The position numbers and the translations under genes were made by a program. Positions 33,416 through 42,004 of a DNA stretch of 42,004 bases are shown piece by piece. The stretch's first letter is position 1. Every line of letters begins with the position of its first letter. The stretch spans positions 15,021 to 57,024 of the forward strand of contig PS015067.1 of NCBI GenBank assembly GCA_048213135.1, given 5' to 3'. This DNA is from Reclinomonas americana ATCC 50394. Lineage: Eukaryota; Jakobida; Jakobea; Jakobida. The notes beneath the pieces were generated by a model. The model made no database searches and was not told where the DNA came from. It worked only from the letters and a program-made list of their open reading frames with translations.

Positions 33416-33843
33416 CTAAAACACTGGCTGCGCCGCTCGTACTTCCGGCTCGACCTCGGCAAAGGCCTTCTTGTAGGGCGAGTCGGCCCCGGGTGGTGTC
33501 ACCAGAATCACCGAGGTTGGTCGCTTGGTGCCTGCGGCGGCGCCCAGCTCGGCCTTTGACGGTGTGTAAATGTAGGGAATGCCGGCGTCTTCGCACAGCA
33601 CCGCCAAGTGCGAGATCACGTCAATCGGGCTAATGTCGCCCGCAATGATGCACACTCTGTGCACGACGAGAGAGAGAGAGAGAGAGAAGAGGGTGAGAGA
33701 AGAGTGTAAGAGGGAGAGGGAGAGAAGAGTGTGAGAAGAGAGTGAGAGGGCAAGAGTGGAAAAGGGCACTTGAAAAAGGATCCATTCGCGTGAGGCCAGA
33801 AGCGTGCATGCACTCGATCACAGACGCAGGCCAGGAAAGAACG

Positions 33844-33882
<39 letters not shown>

Positions 33883-34497
33883 GGAGAAGAACGCGGACAC
33901 TTGCACTCTCACTCACTTGCACTGTCACTCAATGACACGGAGACGAATGTGTGTCTTCGCACTCTCTCTTCAAACACACTTGCACACAGAGAAGCACTCC
34001 CAAACACGCACTCACAACACACACACACACACACACACATACTTTCTCACTGGGCCACACTCTCATTCACACTCTCACTCCAATCATTTCACGGAATGCA
34101 ATGCCGCAGTCAGGACGACACATGTGAATGCACGCACACGCACGCACACACATAGAGAGAGAGACAGCATGTGTGTGCGTGCGTGAGAAAGAGAGAGAGC
34201 GCGCAAAACGCACACACACACTCTGCTCACGGAAGAGAGCAAGTAAGTCACGCACCCCTTTGCGCCCTTGCGAATGCACTTGACGACCTCACGCACACCA
34301 CGCTTGATGCCCTTGGCCTCCGTTGCTACAAACACACACACACAGATGAGCATCAACACACACGCACTCTCTCTTTACACACATATGCACACACCCTTCT
34401 TGACCAGCTTCAACAGCGACTTGTTGAGCTTCTTGGGCGCCAGCGGACTGGCAATCGCACACACAAACTGGCCGTACGCAGCAGCAGACTCGTCCAT
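33416..34497 (-). CDS. NHP2: NHP2, H/ACA snoRNP L7Ae-family protein
   Basis: NHP2 binds the K-turn-like core of H/ACA RNAs for pseudouridylation in the nucleolus and Cajal bodies. Three exons (34497-34395, 34325-34256, 33656-33416) join in phase to 137 residues, near the usual length. Motifs: MDESAAAYGQFVCAIASPLA, KKLNKSLLKLVKK, ATEAKGIKRGVREVVKCIRK, GVCIIAGDISPIDVISHLAV and LCEDAGIPYIYTPSKAELG. These match NHP2 rather than ribosomal L7Ae or SNU13 by the PLAxKKL start and the KGIKRGxxEVVK helix. The second intron is 599 bases and filled with microsatellites. Confidence 0.9.
33665..34235. repeat. Microsatellite-filled NHP2 intron
   Basis: GA tracts (33668-33690, 34154-34200 region), CT (33845-33862) and CA tracts (33863-33882, 34018-34040) with CACTCTC-like degenerate repeats fill the intron at 33657-34255. 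No coding signal is seen in it. Confidence 0.8.
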
Positions 34498-34565
34498 CGC
34501 ACTCTCACACACAAACAAAAACTAACAATGAGTGTGTCCTTTGAGTGTCCCTCTTGTCGCAAACA
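34498..34565. promoter_or_regulatory. Bidirectional promoter between NHP2 and the dehydrogenase
   Basis: Only 68 bases separate the divergent start codons at 34497 and 34566, so both promoters and 5' leaders must overlap here or extend into each other. No TATA box is evident. Inferred from spacing only. Confidence 0.5.
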
Positions 34566-36554
34566 ATGAGTGCCTGGGAGCTTTTGTGGCTGCTGCTTGC
34601 CGCACTGTGCGCCTTTCATGTTACGCACTGCCTCTCACTCACATCTCTATGCGCTCTTCTGCTCACTCACTCTCTCAAGTAGGTGTGGGAGAGTGTGGTG
34701 TGGCCGCGTTTGCGCTTTGGAGGTGCAGGTGGTGCGTTGCGTGCGGGTGCGTGTGTGGTCATCACAGGTGCGAGCTCGGGCATTGGGCGGGCGGCGGCGC
34801 TGGAGTATGCCAAGGCCGGGTGTCGTGTCGTGTTGCTGGCGCGCACAGAGGTGATTAGGAGAGACGGAAGGCAAGGGAAAGGGTGTGAGAGACACAGACG
34901 CTTTCCTCGTTGCATCGGAGCTTTGTGGCGTCTCTGCACATGACACGCTTTGCTCAGTGCCACAACAACACTGTTCGCTGGGCGGTTCTTCCCTCATGAG
35001 AGGCAGCACAGACGAATTCTACTCGCTCGCCTTTCTTGTTCTCGTTGCATCGGAGCTTTGTGGCGCTCTGCATGACACGCCTTGCTCACATTGTTTACTC
35101 TGGTCGGTTCTCCCTCGTGAGAGGCAGCACAGACGCTTTCGTTCTCGTTGCATCGGAGCTTTGTGGCGTCTCTGCATGACACACAGACCTCTTCCTTGCT
35201 CAGTGCCTCTTCCACGCTTCACTCTGGTCCATCTTTGTGAGAGGCAGCACAGACGCCTCTGTTCTTGTTCTCGTTGTATCGGAGCTTTGTGGCTTCTCTG
35301 TACGACACACAGACCTCTTCCTTGCTTAGTGCGTCTTCCACGCTGTTCACTCTGGTCGGTTCTCCCTCGTGAGACGCAGTACAGACGCCTTCCTTGCGCT
35401 GTACCAGTACTGTTCTTCTTGTCGTTGCATCGGCGAACCGTGGCTTCTCTTCACACTCCTTCTCCCTTTGATCCTTACCTGACATACCGTCCTTCTCCCT
35501 TCTCCCTTCTCCCTTCTCCCTTCTCCCTTCTCTCTTCCTCCTCTGCCCTTCTACCACTCACTTGCTGCTGTGATCGATTTGTTTGTGCGTTGTGCAGTCG
35601 AAGCTTCGCGAGGTGGTGGCCGAGATCGCGCAGCTCAAGGGCGGTCGTGTGCCGCGAGCCACGTACCACGCCGTGGACGTGTCGGACGCCGATGCCATGT
35701 TGAGTGTGGCCGACCGCATTGTGGCCGACAACAACGGCCAGCCGCCGGATGTGCTCGTCAACAATGCGGGCGCCGGTCAGTGGCTGTTTGCGAGCGAGAC
35801 CAAGCCGTCGCAGATGGTCGACATGATGTGTGTGCCGTACTTTGCCGCCTTCAACGCCACGCACGCCTTTTTGCAGCGCATGAAGGCCAACCGACGCGGG
35901 CAGATTGTGTTTGGTGAGACTTCATCCTCCGCCCGCTTGCTGCAAACCTCGCTGCTCTCACCTCCGCTTTGACAGTGACATCGCCGGCGAGCTACGTGTC
36001 GATCCCCGGTGCCGCCTGCTACACGGCCGCCCGCCATGCTGGTCTGTCGCGCGTGTGTGTGTGAGAGAGAAAATGAGTGTGCTGATTGCTGCGGTGAACA
36101 GTCAAGGGCTTTGCCGAGTGCCTGCAGGCCGAGTTGAAGGGCTCCGGCCTCAATGTCTCCATTGTGGTCATGGCCAAGGTGCGGTGAAGCGAGGATAAGT
36201 GGCCACCATCTGCGTACTAACCCTCGCCACGCACGTGCAGGTGGCCTCGACCTACTGGGCCAACAACCCGGGATCAGAAGAGGTTTTCTTCTTGTCGCCA
36301 AGCTCCTCTTGACCCCCCGCTCTTCTCACCCTGTCTCTATGCACCCCTTCCACCAGCGCGTCCCGGGCATCAGCGTGCTCATCCCGACCATGTCCGAGGA
36401 GGCCGCCGGTCGCACGCTGGTCGAGGCCAGCCGCTACCCGCGCGACCTCATCACGGCTCCGTTCATTTTCACCATCATTTACGAGGCATACCTGCTGCTT
36501 CCGCGCGTCGTCACCTGGCTCCTGCATGTGACCTCCACCAAGGCCAAGCACTGA
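34566..36554 (+). CDS. Membrane-anchored short-chain dehydrogenase/reductase with Arg in place of the catalytic Lys
   Basis: Seven exons join in phase: 34566-34619, 34683-34850, 35598-35913, 35976-36041, 36102-36178, 36241-36282 and 36357-36554, giving 306 residues. Exon 1 is a signal-anchor helix (MSAWELLWLLLAALCAFH). Rossmann and SDR motifs follow: VVITGASSGIG (cofactor), ARTE (NADPH-type position), VDVSDAD, DVLVNNAGAG, and the active site VTSPASYVSIPGAACYTAAR. Ser and Tyr are 13 residues apart as usual, but Y-x3-K is Y-x3-R. The C-terminus is hydrophobic (FIFTIIYEAYLLLPRVVTWL). Shape and topology resemble 3-ketodihydrosphingosine reductases and related ER enzymes; the exact substrate is unknown. 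Confidence 0.85.
34886..35470 (+). repeat. Intronic tandem repeat, about five units of 104-151 bases
   Basis: The core CGTTGCATCGGAGCTTTGTG recurs near 34911, 35043, 35147 and 35273, with a degenerate copy near 35424. GAGAGGCAGCACAGACG recurs ahead of most cores. The array fills most of the 747-base intron of the dehydrogenase gene and ends in a CTTCTCCCTT run (35490-35540). Confidence 0.85.
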
Positions 36555-36659
36555 GTAGACAGACTAGACTGTCTGACTGAGGGAGAGTCAATGAACAACG
36601 TCGAGTCCTGTGAGATGTGACTCCGCGCACACTCCGTTTGCACACCGAGGGCGTGCACA

Positions 36660-42004
<5,345 letters not shown>

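Overview
This is a scaffold piece from a nuclear eukaryotic genome. Nearly every gene is cut by short GT-AG introns, and the intergenic spaces are tight. CT/GA/CA microsatellites are abundant, and eleven runs of N mark assembly gaps. The gene set (a ciliary-type coiled-coil protein, nuclear SWC5/CFDP1 and NHP2, a mitochondrial m-AAA protease, an ammonium transporter fused to a cyclase, a giant beta-helix membrane protein) points to a free-living, probably flagellated protist. I cannot name the lineage. All exon limits below were read by eye from splice consensus, reading phase and family motifs.

Layout. 1-131: CGTA and CT microsatellites. 146-2176 (+): partial unknown gene with two ubiquitin-like repeats and a possible HEPN motif, running into a gap. 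2536-4306 (+): peptide deformylase-like gene with a likely mitochondrial presequence. 4451-6013 (-): coiled-coil TPH-like protein, cut by a gap. 6034-7196: no convincing gene; a foldback inverted repeat and a false assembly gap. 7197-19461 (-): one giant gene of about 50 exons with signal peptide, beta-helix ectodomain, Cys-rich stalk and polytopic membrane domain. 19701-24662 (-) and 26293-31348 (-): two tandem copies of an ammonium transporter fused in frame to a class III adenylyl cyclase. 24914-26087 (-): an alkylmercury-lyase (MerB)-like gene between the two copies. 31349-32284: poorly resolved, perhaps one small plus-strand gene. 32285-33282 (-): SWC5/CFDP1. 33416-34497 (-): NHP2. 34566-36554 (+): membrane-anchored short-chain dehydrogenase. 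36660-42004 (+): mitochondrial m-AAA protease, cut by the window end; its middle lies on a contig placed backwards in the scaffold.

The most remarkable content is the tandem pair of transporter-cyclase fusions. Both copies keep the twin histidines and pore aspartate of Amt proteins. Both also keep the two metal aspartates, the adenine-selecting Lys/Asp pair and the transition-state Asn/Arg of class III adenylyl cyclases. Both end in a basic tail rich in RRxS/T motifs. The simplest reading is a one-protein ammonium sensor in which passage or binding of ammonium controls cAMP synthesis, with possible feedback by a cAMP-dependent kinase. The cyclase entry motif is built from consecutive 18-nt and 10-nt microexons in both copies, and a 16-nt microexon lies in the transporter part. 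The cyclase half, introns included, is nearly identical between copies while the transporter half and tails have diverged, which suggests gene conversion.

Gaps (N) lie at 2177-2450, 6014-6033, 6679-6698, 13182-13595, 18209-18342, 25289-25610, 26092-26248, 37353-38067, 38977-39299, 39821-40538 and 41539-41558. I saw no tRNA, rRNA, CRISPR or operon-like structure.
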